A stretch of 64,000 nt of DNA. It comes from Rhizobium sp. R634 (GTDB taxonomy: Bacteria; Pseudomonadota; Alphaproteobacteria; Rhizobiales; Rhizobiaceae). Positions 47,367-55,521 of the stretch are shown in pieces (the stretch's first letter is position 1; each line of letters opens with the position of its first letter). The translations under genes were made by a program, and so were the position numbers. The DNA lies in assembly GCF_002211305.1 (NCBI RefSeq), contig NZ_LOKW01000003.1, positions 124,001 through 188,000 of the forward strand. Reading direction: 5' to 3'. The notes under the pieces are model-generated. The model ran no database searches. It was not told the origin of the DNA and worked only from the letters and a program-made list of their open reading frames with translations.

Positions 47367-48368
47367 TCAACGGCCGGGCAGCACCCTGTTCGGCGGCCTA
47401 TGACCGTCGATGAAGGTGCGGATATTGATGATGACCTTGTCGCCCATGTCGACCCGGCCTTCGATCGTCGCCGAACTCATATGCGGCAGCAGTACCACCT
47501 TGCCCTCATTGGCGAGCTTGACGAGCTTCGGGTTGACGGCGGGTTCGTTTTCGAACACGTCGAGGCCGGCGCCGGCGATCTTGCCTTCCCTCAGGCACTT
47601 GATCAACGCGGCTTCATCGACCACGTCGCCGCGGGCGGTGTTGACGAGATAGGCGGTCGGCTGCAGCAGCGCCAGGCGGCGCGCCGAGAGCAGATGGAAA
47701 GTCGCCGGCGTCGAGGGGCAGTTGATGGATACGATGTCGACGCGGGCAAGCATCTGGTCGAGGCTTTCCCAATAGGTCGCCTCGAGTTCGTCCTCGACGG
47801 CCGGATTGGCGCGCTTGCGGTTGTGATAGTGGATCGAAAGACCGAAAGCCTTGGCGCGCCGCGCGACCGCCGTGCCGATGCGGCCCATGCCGACGATGCC
47901 GATACGCTTGCCGTGGATGCGCCGGCCGAGCATCCAGGTGGGAGACCAGCCGGCCCATTCGCCGGGCTTGTCGGTCAATACGCGTGCGCCTTCGCCGAGC
48001 CGTCTCGGCACCGCGAGAATGAGCGCCATCGTCATGTCGGCCGTGTCCTCGGTCAGCACGTTCGGCGTGTTGGTGACGGTGATGCCTTTGCGCGCCGCCG
48101 CCTCGACATCGATATGGTCGGTGCCGTTGGAGAAGCTCGCAATCAGCTTCATCTGCGGCCCGGCCTCTTCGATCAGCGCCGCATCGATGCGATCGGTGAC
48201 GGTCGGCACCAGCACGTCGGCGGTCCTGACGGCGGCGATCAGCTCGGGAACGGAACGCGGCGTGTCGTCGATGTTGAGCTCGGCGTCGAAGAGTTCCCGC
48301 ATGCGGGTTTCGACGGCATCCGGCAGCTTGCGGGTGATGTAGACCTTCGGTTTTTTCTTCGCTGTCAT
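47367..48368 (-). CDS. D-isomer 2-hydroxyacid dehydrogenase (glyoxylate/hydroxypyruvate reductase-like)
   Basis: The 333-residue NAD(P)H-dependent dehydrogenase has the Rossmann block GIVGMGRIGTAVARRA (about 153-168), the catalytic Arg in VNTARGDVVDE (about 236-246), Glu in GLDVFENEPAVN (about 262) and His in VVLLPHMSSAT (about 285-295). ArgNH-type HNRKRAN after the second strand suggests NADPH preference. The substrate among glyoxylate, hydroxypyruvate and glycerate cannot be told. It diverges from the following SH3 gene. Confidence 0.9.
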   Translation of the reverse strand: MTAKKKPKVYITRKLPDAVETRMRELFDAELNIDDTPRSVPELIAAVRTADVLVPTVTDRIDAALIEEAGPQMKLIASFSNGTDHIDVEAAARKGITVTNTPNVLTEDTADMTMALILAVPRRLGEGARVLTDKPGEWAGWSPTWMLGRRIHGKRIGIVGMGRIGTAVARRAKAFGLSIHYHNRKRANPAVEDELEATYWESLDQMLARVDIVSINCPSTPATFHLLSARRLALLQPTAYLVNTARGDVVDEAALIKCLREGKIAGAGLDVFENEPAVNPKLVKLANEGKVVLLPHMSSATIEGRVDMGDKVIINIRTFIDGHRPPNRVLPGR

Positions 48369-48554
48369 GGCTGCCTGTCGTGCCTTGTTCAGAGGTCTTT
48401 AACCAAGAGGGGCGATAATTTTCCCATTCCGGGCATTTTCTACCAGACCCGCACGCGAAGACAAACAAAACTCGTGGTGCAGCCGGGGAATGTCAGTGCC
48501 CGGACAGCGAGCAGGCACGGCCTGGCCCGCAGATTCGAGCAAACGGAAGCTTCC

Positions 48555-49094
48555 ATGCGCAGCAAAGTCCTGAAGTCCTGCCTCGCCCTCGCGATCGGTC
48601 TGGCCGCATCCCTGGGAACTGTTGAATTTGCCCATGCGCAGGCGGCCAAGGGGCCGAGCGGACTGCCATTGCCGCGTTTCGTGACGCTGAAATCCAAACG
48701 CGTCAATCTGCGCATCGGTCCGGGAACGGATTACGCCGTTTCGTGGATGTACCTGAAATCCGGGCTGCCGGTGGAAATCATTCAGGAATATGACAACTGG
48801 CGGCGCGTCCGCGATGCCGACGGCACCGAAGGCTGGGTCAACCAGTCGCTGCTGTCAGGCCAGCGCGCCGCAATCGCCGCGCCGTGGATGAAGACGAAGG
48901 GCAAGGGCGTCTACGTCAATCTGCGCCGCGAGGCGCTGCCTTCCGCCTCGGTCGTCGCCAAGCTGGAACCCGGCGTGATGCTGATGATCGGCGAATGCAC
49001 CGGCGACTGGTGCCGCGCCGAAACCGACGGCGCCTCCGGTTGGGTGGCGCAGTCGGAGATCTGGGGCGCCTATCCCGGCGAAGCCTTCAAATAA
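48555..49094 (+). CDS. Secreted protein with two bacterial SH3 domains
   Basis: The 179-residue exported protein has a signal peptide (about 1-31, VLKSCLALAIGLAASLGTVE, cut after AHAQA). Two SH3b repeats follow, about 42-100 (KRVNLRIGPGTDYAVSWMYL, ending EGWVNQSLLSG) and about 112-172 (GVYVNLRREALPSASVVAKL, ending SGWVAQSEIWG). The second contains a Cys pair in GECTGDWC. Likely binds peptidoglycan or acts in the periplasm; partner unknown. ATG at 48555 follows GGAAG. A longer frame upstream is antisense to the dehydrogenase and is not part of it. Confidence 0.88.
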   Translation: MRSKVLKSCLALAIGLAASLGTVEFAHAQAAKGPSGLPLPRFVTLKSKRVNLRIGPGTDYAVSWMYLKSGLPVEIIQEYDNWRRVRDADGTEGWVNQSLLSGQRAAIAAPWMKTKGKGVYVNLRREALPSASVVAKLEPGVMLMIGECTGDWCRAETDGASGWVAQSEIWGAYPGEAFK

Positions 49095-50079
49095 GCCCAG
49101 CCCGCTTGGCGGCGTCGGACAGCGAGGTCATCGGGCGCGGACCGATCTGCTGGATGACGATGCCGGCCGCCAGGCAACCGAGCTTGCCGCAATCTTCCAA
49201 CGACCGTCCCTGCGTATAGCCATAGAGGAAGCCGGAGGCGAAGAGATCGCCGGCGCCCGTCGTGTCCACCACTTCCTTGATCCTGATCGCATCAACGTAA
49301 TAGCGCTCGCGGCCCTTGAGGATAACGGCGCCGTTCTCGCTCATCGTCACCGCGGCGATCTTGCAATCGGCGGCGATCTTGTTCAGCGCCTCTTCGAAAT
49401 CTTCGGTCTGGTAAAGCGACAGCGCTTCCTGGCGATTGGCGAAAACGATATCGACCGTGCCCGAGCGCATCAAATCGAGGAATTCGCCGCGATAACGGTC
49501 GACGCAGAAGCTGTCGGAAAGCGTCATCGACATTTCGCGGCCGTTTTCATGGGCGATGCGGGCGCAGTCGCGAATGGCCTCCTTGGCGCGCGGCGGATCC
49601 CAGAGGTAACCTTCGAAATAGGTGACCTTGGCGTCGGCCACGACATCGGCCTCGACGTCCTCCGGGCCGAGTTCGACGCAGGCGCCGAGATAGGTATTCA
49701 TCGAGCGCTCGCCATCCTCTGTGACGAAGATCATCGAACGCGCCGTCGGCGGGAAGGTGCCCTTCGGCTTCGTCTGATAGTGGACGCCCTGGGCGCGGAT
49801 GTCGTGCGTGAAGATATCGCCGAGCTGATCTGCGGCGACATTGCCGAAATAGGCGGCCTTGCCGCCGAGGTTCGCGACGCCCGCCGCCGTGTTGCCGGCG
49901 CTGCCGCCGGAGGCTTCGAGGGCCGGCCCCATGCGCGAATACAGGAGTTCGGCGCGCTCGGCATCGATGAGGTTCATCGCCGCCTTGGTGATCTGGTTGT
50001 CAATGAGGAACTGGTCGTTGCAACGAGCAATGATATCCACGATTGCGTTGCCGACTGTCAGAACATCGAATCTGGTCAT
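49087..50079 (-). CDS. PfkB-family sugar kinase, adenosine kinase-type
   Basis: The 330-residue ribokinase-family enzyme has the N-terminal block VLTVGNAIVDIIARC (about 5-19), the substrate-binding GGSAGNTAAGVANLGGKAAY (about 57-76) and the PfkB signature VVDTTGAGDLFASGFLYG (about 278-295) with catalytic Asp. This arrangement, with GNAIVDI at the start, is that of adenosine kinase (ATP + adenosine to AMP), the usual annotation in rhizobia. ATG at 50079 is the family start. It ends 8 bp past and overlaps the SH3 gene 3' end by 8 bases, convergently. Confidence 0.9.
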   Translation of the reverse strand: MTRFDVLTVGNAIVDIIARCNDQFLIDNQITKAAMNLIDAERAELLYSRMGPALEASGGSAGNTAAGVANLGGKAAYFGNVAADQLGDIFTHDIRAQGVHYQTKPKGTFPPTARSMIFVTEDGERSMNTYLGACVELGPEDVEADVVADAKVTYFEGYLWDPPRAKEAIRDCARIAHENGREMSMTLSDSFCVDRYRGEFLDLMRSGTVDIVFANRQEALSLYQTEDFEEALNKIAADCKIAAVTMSENGAVILKGRERYYVDAIRIKEVVDTTGAGDLFASGFLYGYTQGRSLEDCGKLGCLAAGIVIQQIGPRPMTSLSDAAKRAGLI

Positions 50080-50179
50080 GAAATGGGGGGTCCCGGATTT
50101 GTGATAGCCGGGGTTCGGTCTTAGCGAAATTTCCGCGGTTTGGAAGGATAAATGGTGAATGGTGCAGCTATTTCTTCGC

Positions 50180-50395
50180 AAAAGTGCCGCTTATTCGTCA
50201 TGCCTCTGTCATCTTCGAAATCTAGAAATACTCGCAAGAGACCGGCATGAGCAGCTTTCGGTTGCAGCAGGGCACGTAAGGGATGATCCCTTCGATCTTA
50301 CCGGCGCGACGCTGACCACGGATGAACTGGCAGCTTCGTGATTCGGATATCCGGCAGGGCCGGAGCGGAAAAGCGGGCTCAGCCCGCTTTTTTTT
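50180..50395 (+). other. Intergenic region with an orphan terminator; possible small transcript
   Basis: The 416-bp gap 50080-50495 has no supported gene. It contains a small perfect hairpin AAGGGA-TGA-TCCCTT (near 50278-50292) and, further on, a strong plus-strand terminator at 50369-50395. A 60-codon plus frame runs from 50159 and ends TTDELAAS before 50342, but it lacks a convincing ribosome-binding site. Either a short protein or a sRNA could be transcribed here. Confidence 0.4.
50369..50395 (+). terminator. Strong rho-independent terminator without an obvious gene
   Basis: AAAAGCGGGC (50369-50378), loop TCA, GCCCGCTTTT (50382-50391), then four more T. The stem is nearly perfect with an eight-T run. 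The gene to its left points away, so what it terminates is unknown. Confidence 0.85.
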
Positions 50396-50495
50396 CTTTG
50401 CGGGCGTCCCAGTTGGCGATCGGGCGGCCTTTGCCTTTTCAATCCGGGCTGTTTGCTGTTAGAGGTGAGACTTCCCGCGCAAAGCAGCCTTTCCC

Positions 50496-51443
50496 ATGTC
50501 AGCCATCATTCTCGACGTCCTTCCCATCTTCATCCTGATTCTCATCGGCTGGGTGATCGTCCGCAGCGGATTGATGGCATCGAATGTCGGCGAAGCGCTC
50601 AGCGAATTCGTCTTCAAGATCGCCGTGCCGCTCTTACTCTTCCGCACGATTGCCGAGGCGGATTTTCACGGCGCCTCGCCGTTCCGGCTCTGGATCGTCT
50701 ATTTCTCCGGCGTCGCGATCACCTGGGCGGCCGGTCATATCGCCGCCACGCGCCTCTTCGGCCGCGACGAACGGATCGGCGTGCTCGCCGGCGTGTCCTC
50801 GGCCTTCGCCAACAACGTCTTCATCGGACTGCCGCTCGTCGAACGCACCGTCGGCGACGAGGGGCTGGTGGCGCTGTCGATCCTGCTCGCCGTGCATCTG
50901 CCGGTCATGATGGTCGCCGGCACCGTTCTGATGGAGCATGCCGAGCGAAAGATCGCCGGCAAAAGCGACCGCAGCATGGTCTTCGTGCTGCGCCAGATTG
51001 TCATCAATCTCGTCCGCAACCCTCTGGTGATCGGGCTTGCGGCCGGCATGGCCATGCATCTTTCCGGTCTGACCATGACAGCGACGCTGGCGACGGTCGT
51101 CAACCAGATCGCCGGCATTGCCGGCCCGGCGGCGCTGATCTCGCTCGGCATGGCATTGGAGAAATATGGCGTATCCGGCAATCTCGGCATCGCCAGCGTC
51201 ACGTCGGCATGCAAGCTGCTACTGTTGCCGGGCTGCGTCTGGGCGGCAAGCCATCTCCTCGGTCTCAGCCCCGAATGGACAGCGGCGATCGTGCTGACCT
51301 CATCGGTGCCGACAGGCGTCAACGCCTGGCTGATCGCCAATCGCTTCGGCGTCGGCCACAGCCTCGCCGCCTCGACGATCTCGGTCACGACGGCGCTCGG
51401 CGCCATCACCGTCTCACTCTGGGCCTATTTCCTCGGCGCCTGA
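50496..51443 (+). CDS. AEC-family transporter (auxin efflux carrier-like)
   Basis: The 315-residue inner-membrane protein has about ten helices. Two five-helix halves are visible (VLPIFILILIGWVIVRSGLM at about 6-25; second half from about residue 165, IVINLVRNPLVIGLAAGMAM). Family features include NNVFIGLPLV (about 106-115), GPAALISLGMAL and SSVPTGVNAWLIANRF (about 269-284). AEC proteins export or exchange small organic acids such as malate or malonate; the substrate is not known here. A hairpin follows the stop. Confidence 0.9.
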   Translation: MSAIILDVLPIFILILIGWVIVRSGLMASNVGEALSEFVFKIAVPLLLFRTIAEADFHGASPFRLWIVYFSGVAITWAAGHIAATRLFGRDERIGVLAGVSSAFANNVFIGLPLVERTVGDEGLVALSILLAVHLPVMMVAGTVLMEHAERKIAGKSDRSMVFVLRQIVINLVRNPLVIGLAAGMAMHLSGLTMTATLATVVNQIAGIAGPAALISLGMALEKYGVSGNLGIASVTSACKLLLLPGCVWAASHLLGLSPEWTAAIVLTSSVPTGVNAWLIANRFGVGHSLAASTISVTTALGAITVSLWAYFLGA

Positions 51444-51463
51444 ACTTGCTCCAGGAACGAAGA

Positions 51464-51486
51464 AAGCCCGGCTTGCGGCCGGGCTT
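51464..51486. terminator. Hairpin between convergent AEC and cytochrome c genes
   Basis: AAGCCCGGC (51464-51472), 5-base loop, GCCGGGCTT (51478-51486). Perfect 9-bp stem; short T stretches on both sides (TTTCTT on the minus strand), so it can serve both genes. Confidence 0.75.
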
Positions 51487-51512
51487 CGATTGTCACGCGA
51501 TCGCGCTTCGCC

Positions 51513-52076
51513 TTACTGCGTTGCGGTGTTCGGATCCGGCAGCGGTACCGGCGAATCGGCCAGCGTATGCAGATAGAGGATGACGTTGGCGCGATCCTGG
51601 TCCTTCGGGAGACCGGCAAAGCCCATCGCGGTGCCGGGAACGTCCTTCTTCGGCGCCAAGAGGAACTTGTTGAGGAATTCGAAGCTCCACTTTTCGCTGC
51701 TGCCCTTGGAGAAATCCTTCATGGCGGCGGAATAGGCGAAGCCCTCATGCGAGGCGATCGGGCGATCTACGACACCAAAGAGGTTAGGACCGACTTTGTT
51801 CGGCCCCCCTTTGGTGGCGTCATGACAGGCCTGACACTTCTTGAAGACCACTTCACCGGCCTTGGCATCTGCAGAAGCGAGCAATTGCGCGATCGGAACG
51901 GCAGCAGCCGGCGCAGCTTCGCCACCGGCGGCGGGCGCCTCTTCGGCAACGATCGCGAAACCTTCCTTCTCCGGCGCTTCGGAATGGAAGATCCCCTCGG
52001 ACGCGATCGAGACCGACATCAGAACGAAAATCGTTCCGAGCAGTGCCCCCACGGCCGTATTGACGTATGAATTCAT
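51513..52076 (-). CDS. cycM: Membrane-anchored cytochrome c (CycM type)
   Basis: The 187-residue class I cytochrome c is anchored by an N-terminal helix (about 8-26, [17 protein letters not shown]). It carries the haem motif CQACH (81-85) and the axial Met in GTAMGF (Met151). An Ala/Pro/Glu linker (about 45-62) joins anchor and domain. CycM carries electrons to cytochrome aa3 oxidase in bradyrhizobia and rhizobia. ATG at 52076 gives the normal length; a longer frame upstream is not supported. It diverges from kdsB across 154 bp. Confidence 0.93.
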   Translation of the reverse strand: MNSYVNTAVGALLGTIFVLMSVSIASEGIFHSEAPEKEGFAIVAEEAPAAGGEAAPAAAVPIAQLLASADAKAGEVVFKKCQACHDATKGGPNKVGPNLFGVVDRPIASHEGFAYSAAMKDFSKGSSEKWSFEFLNKFLLAPKKDVPGTAMGFAGLPKDQDRANVILYLHTLADSPVPLPDPNTATQ

Positions 52077-52230
52077 CTGCAATGCTCCCCTTGCAGCCGG
52101 CAGACCATAAACCGGACCATCTTGAAATCGCGCGGAACCTATGTCTTTTGGCTGATCGTTGCAACTGTCTAAATGGTCTTGCGTGTGAGACTTTTTGACA
52201 CTTTTCAGCCCGGAATAGAAGGCCCGAACC

Positions 52231-52986
52231 ATGAGTGATTCAAATTTAGACGACGTGCTCGTATTGATCCCGGCGCGGATGGCGTCCACGCGGCTTCCGG
52301 GCAAGCCGCTCGCCGATATTTGCGGCCTGCCGATGATCGTGCAGGTGGCCTTGCGCGCGAAGGAGGCTGCCATCGGCCGCGTGGTCGTCGCCGTCGACGA
52401 CCACGAGGTGTTCGACACCATCGCCGCCGCCGGCTTCGAGGTCGTCATGACCAGCCAGGATCACCAGTCTGGCTCCGACCGGATCTTCGAGGCGCTGCAG
52501 AAGATCGATCCCGGCGGAAGGGCGAAGATCATCGTCAACGTCCAGGGCGATCTGCCGACGATCGAGCCGGAGACCGTCCGGGCGGCCTTGCGTCCGCTTG
52601 AGAACGAGGCCGTCGATATCGGCACGCTGACGACCGAGATCGACAATGAAGAGGACAAGACCGCGCCACACATCGTCAAGGTCGTCGGTTCGCCCGTTTC
52701 CGAGACCCGTCTGCACGCGCTCTATTTCACCCGCGCGACTGCGCCTTACGGAAAGGGGCCGCTCTACCACCATATCGGGCTCTACGCCTATCGGCGCGCG
52801 GCGCTGGAACGGTTCGTTTCGCTCGGCCCGTCGACACTCGAAAAGCGCGAGGCGCTGGAGCAGCTGCGGGCGCTGGAGGCCGGCATGCGCATCGACGCCG
52901 AGATCGTTGACACGGTTCCGCTCGGTGTCGATACTCCCGCCGACCTCGAAAAGGCGCGGCGCATCCTCTCCGCCAGAACAGGATGA
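52231..52986 (+). CDS. kdsB: KdsB, CMP-KDO synthetase
   Basis: The 251-residue enzyme activates KDO as CMP-KDO for lipopolysaccharide core synthesis. The nucleotide-binding start [19 protein letters not shown] (about 10-28), the block [30 protein letters not shown] (about 74-89) and [13 protein letters not shown] (about 100-112) are intact. It diverges from cycM. The last codons and the stop lie inside the left arm of a palindromic repeat element. Confidence 0.96.
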   Translation: MSDSNLDDVLVLIPARMASTRLPGKPLADICGLPMIVQVALRAKEAAIGRVVVAVDDHEVFDTIAAAGFEVVMTSQDHQSGSDRIFEALQKIDPGGRAKIIVNVQGDLPTIEPETVRAALRPLENEAVDIGTLTTEIDNEEDKTAPHIVKVVGSPVSETRLHALYFTRATAPYGKGPLYHHIGLYAYRRAALERFVSLGPSTLEKREALEQLRALEAGMRIDAEIVDTVPLGVDTPADLEKARRILSARTG

Positions 52987-53086
52987 TTTTAGGCTCAGTT
53001 GGCCTAAAATCTGAATCCTGTTCTCAATTAAAGAGTTAGAGCATGATGTCCTCCGAAAACCGCTCACACTTTTCGGCATCATGCTC
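52975..53086. repeat. Rhizobium intergenic mosaic palindrome (RIME-like)
   Basis: Two nested hairpins lie back to back. The first has arms AGAACAGGAT (52975-52984) and ATCCTGTTCT (53015-53024) around GATTTTAGGC (52985-52994)/GCCTAAAATC (53002-53011). The second has arms GAGCATGATG (53039-53048) and CATCATGCTC (53077-53086) around CCGAAAA (53053-53059)/TTTTCGG (53070-53076). The second half is a sequence I recognise as a common chromosomal repeat of Rhizobium. The left arm overlaps the kdsB stop codon. Confidence 0.8.
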
Positions 53087-53109
53087 CAAGTCGAACTGAC
53101 GGAACCACC

Positions 53110-53964
53110 ATGAACATCAAGACCAACAGGATCGCCTTCCAGGGCGAATTCGGCGCCAATTCCGACATGGCCAGCCGCGACATGTACCCGACCATGGAGC
53201 CGCTGCCCTGCCAGACCTTCGAGGATGCATTCACGGCCGTCGACAATGGCGACGCCGACATTGCGATGATCCCGATCGAGAACACGATTGCCGGGCGCGT
53301 CGCCGACATCCACCATCTGCTGCCGGAATCACGGCTGCACATCATCGGCGAATATTTCATGCCGATTCGCTTCCAGCTGATGGTGCTGCCCGGGGTCACC
53401 AAGGACGAGATCCGCACGGTGCACAGCCATATCCACGCGCTCGGACAGTGCCGCAAGATCGTGCGCGCCCATGGCTGGAAGCCTGTTATCGCCGGCGATA
53501 CGGCAGGCGCGGCGAAACTCGTGAAGGAAACCGGCGATCGCTCGATGGCCGCGCTTGCCCCGCGTCTTGCAGCCGATCTCTACGGGCTGGAGATTGTCGC
53601 CGAAAATGTCGAGGATACGGAAAACAACGTCACCCGCTTCGTCATCCTGTCGCGGGATGAGGAATGGGCGCAGCGCAATTCGGCGGAAGAGAAGGTCGTC
53701 ACCACCTTCGTCTTCAACGTCCGCAACATTCCGGCCGCGCTCTATAAGGCGCTCGGCGGCTTTGCCACCAACAACATCAACATGACGAAGCTCGAAAGCT
53801 ACCAGCTCGGCGGAAAATTCGTCGCGACGCAGTTCTACGCCGATATCGAGGGCCATCCGAACGATCCGAACGTTCGCCGGGCTCTGGAGGAGCTGCGGTT
53901 CTTCTCCGAGAAGGTTCGCATTCTCGGCGTCTATAAGGGGCATGCGATGCGAGGCCTGCTCTAA
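53110..53964 (+). CDS. pheA: Prephenate dehydratase
   Basis: The 284-residue monofunctional enzyme makes phenylpyruvate from prephenate in phenylalanine synthesis. The catalytic domain starts RIAFQGEFGANSDMA (about 6-20) and contains IPIENTIAGRVADIHHLL (about 56-73) and the essential NNVTRFVILSRD (about 174-185). A C-terminal ACT domain for feedback control follows (about 195-280), with the binding block written LESYQLGG rather than the ESRP of other species. No chorismate mutase domain. It lies 23 bp after the repeat element. Confidence 0.95.
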   Translation: MNIKTNRIAFQGEFGANSDMASRDMYPTMEPLPCQTFEDAFTAVDNGDADIAMIPIENTIAGRVADIHHLLPESRLHIIGEYFMPIRFQLMVLPGVTKDEIRTVHSHIHALGQCRKIVRAHGWKPVIAGDTAGAAKLVKETGDRSMAALAPRLAADLYGLEIVAENVEDTENNVTRFVILSRDEEWAQRNSAEEKVVTTFVFNVRNIPAALYKALGGFATNNINMTKLESYQLGGKFVATQFYADIEGHPNDPNVRRALEELRFFSEKVRILGVYKGHAMRGLL

Positions 53965-53987
53965 GCAGGCCCCGTCTATCCAGCATA

Positions 53988-54356
53988 TTACTTATCCGGC
54001 TCACAGACGCGCAGCCGATGTCCGTCCGGATCGAGCACGACGAAGGTCGCGCCGAAATCCAGTTCCGTCAGTTCCTGGGCGATCGGCAGGCCGCGCTGGC
54101 GCCAGTCCTCATATTGCCTGGCGACGGCATTTTCTCCCGCGACCATGAAGGCCACCTCACCCCGGTTGCCGATGGCGGAGGGCTGCGGCTCGACCTTACT
54201 GCGCCGCCACAGGCCGAGCGTGAAACCGCCATCCAGCGGGAAGGCGACGAAATTCGGCGCCTCCACGGCCGGTTCGCGGTTCAGGAGGCTCCGGTAGAAA
54301 CTGGCACTTTCGCCGGGGTCCTTAACGTAGAGGATAATCAGATTGGGGCTGGTCAT
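53988..54356 (-). CDS. VOC-superfamily (glyoxalase-like) protein
   Basis: The 122-residue protein has a vicinal-oxygen-chelate fold: first half LIILYVKDPGESASFYRSLL (about 6-25), second half VAFMVAGENAVARQYEDW and the C-terminal ATFVVLDPDGHRLRV (about 104-118) with a family Asp/His region. Metal-binding His/Glu residues are not all clear, so it may be a non-catalytic or resistance-type member. ATG at 54356 is chosen, with GAGAACCGAA upstream. The WYL regulator upstream may control it. Confidence 0.85.
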   Translation of the reverse strand: MTSPNLIILYVKDPGESASFYRSLLNREPAVEAPNFVAFPLDGGFTLGLWRRSKVEPQPSAIGNRGEVAFMVAGENAVARQYEDWRQRGLPIAQELTELDFGATFVVLDPDGHRLRVCEPDK

Positions 54357-54490
54357 TTCGGTTCTCCCGTTGCTGGTAATTGGGCACGGCGAGGAACGAC
54401 CTGCCGCCAGTTTATGGCAGCAGGCGCCTGAGGGCGCTGCGAAAGCAGCGCCCCGTTCCCGGCCGGCGATGTGGATGACGATCAGATGGT

Positions 54491-54751
54491 CTAAAGCGAA
54501 AAACGGCTCTGGCGGCGCGGACCGCGTCCATCCATGAAGCCAAGGTCGCGCTTGCGGCAATCCGGCGTCGCTTCCAGATCGAGGATGGTGTGATTTGCGC
54601 TGCGAATCCGAAAGATGTTCATGATCAGACGCCGAATACCGGAGTGCTCGGACTGCCCGACATCGGCGAAAGTTTCGGCCGAAATGACATCGGCAAAGGC
54701 GTCAACTGCAAAACGGTCGCTGGCTTGGCGGATGAGTGAAGACGTCGCCAT
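54491..54751 (-). CDS. Small protein with DUF1127-like C-terminus
   Basis: This 86-residue soluble protein has AAAGGA before its ATG. The C-terminal part (about 40-75: RRLIMNIFRIRSANHTILDL, then KRDLGFMDGR) resembles the RDLG/RDIG end of DUF1127 proteins, small Arg-rich helical proteins common in rhizobia and often RNA- or stress-related. It lies between the VOC gene and the WYL regulator, same strand, with a 70-bp gap to the regulator. Assignment to DUF1127 is tentative. Confidence 0.6.
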   Translation of the reverse strand: MATSSLIRQASDRFAVDAFADVISAETFADVGQSEHSGIRRLIMNIFRIRSANHTILDLEATPDCRKRDLGFMDGRGPRRQSRFSL

Positions 54752-54821
54752 GATCAGTCCTTTCCTGATGAATTGAGACTGATCATAACGCCAACTGCTG
54801 ACAGTTTATGGCAGCAGCATT

Positions 54822-55517
54822 TCACCGCTCGATCGGCACGTCCTGCGTCTCGCGCCACTCCTTGAGAAGTGCGGTACGACGGCGCGGATAACGCACCTCG
54901 TGCAGTGCCATGTCGATAATGCGATCGGTGCGGAAGTGGCGAAAATCCTGGCGTAGCTCACACCAGGCCATAAGGACGCGCACGTGTTCGAAATAGCCGA
55001 GCGCGAAAGGCCAGACGCGGCGGCGCGAGATCCGGCCCTGCTCGTCGCCGTAATGCAGTTCGAGAATGCGCTCCAGGCGGATCGCCCTGCGGATGGCCGA
55101 GACATCCGCGCTATCCTCATCCCGGCGTTTGGGGCCGACGAAGAGAGCGGCCGAATCAATCATTTCGCGCAAGTCGTCCGGCAGAACGGCGGCGATCTTG
55201 GCTAGAGCATCGGCACCGGCGCCGGCAAGGCGCGGCTCGGCGGCGCGGGCCACCCAGCGCGAGCCGAGCACCAGCGCCTCCAGCTCCTCCTCGGAAAACA
55301 TCATCGGCGGCAGCATGAAGCCGGGCTTCAGCACATAACCGATGCCGGCCTCGCCTTCGATCATCGCGCCCTGGGCCTGCAGGCTGGCGATGTCGCGATA
55401 GAGCGTGCGCAGGCTGACGCCGGTTTCTTGGGCAAGCACCGTTCCGGTCACCGGCCTGCGATAACGCCGAAGCGTCTGGAGCAGCGTCAGGAGCCGTTCC
55501 GAACGGGCGACCGGCAT
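54822..55517 (-). CDS. YafY-type HTH/WYL-domain transcriptional regulator
   Basis: The 231-residue regulator has an N-terminal DeoR-like winged helix (about 5-60: LAQETGVSLRTLYRDIASLQ) and a C-terminal WYL-like ligand-binding domain (about 135-225: LELHYGDEQGRISRRRVWPF). YafY proteins sense ligands or nucleic acid and control neighbouring enzymes. The downstream small gene and VOC gene are the nearest candidates. It is 4 bp from nudC on the same strand, so it may share that transcript. Confidence 0.88.
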   Translation of the reverse strand: MPVARSERLLTLLQTLRRYRRPVTGTVLAQETGVSLRTLYRDIASLQAQGAMIEGEAGIGYVLKPGFMLPPMMFSEEELEALVLGSRWVARAAEPRLAGAGADALAKIAAVLPDDLREMIDSAALFVGPKRRDEDSADVSAIRRAIRLERILELHYGDEQGRISRRRVWPFALGYFEHVRVLMAWCELRQDFRHFRTDRIIDMALHEVRYPRRRTALLKEWRETQDVPIER

Positions 55518-55521
55518 GGCA

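Noticed and set aside
47400..48554. Upstream extension of the two-SH3 protein frame
   Set aside because: It is antisense to the hydroxyacid dehydrogenase; a signal peptide and ribosome-binding site fix the start at 48555.
52975..53086. Palindrome as a riboswitch or tRNA
   Set aside because: It is a simple nested inverted repeat with no aptamer core or cloverleaf; the sequence fits a known type of Rhizobium repeat.
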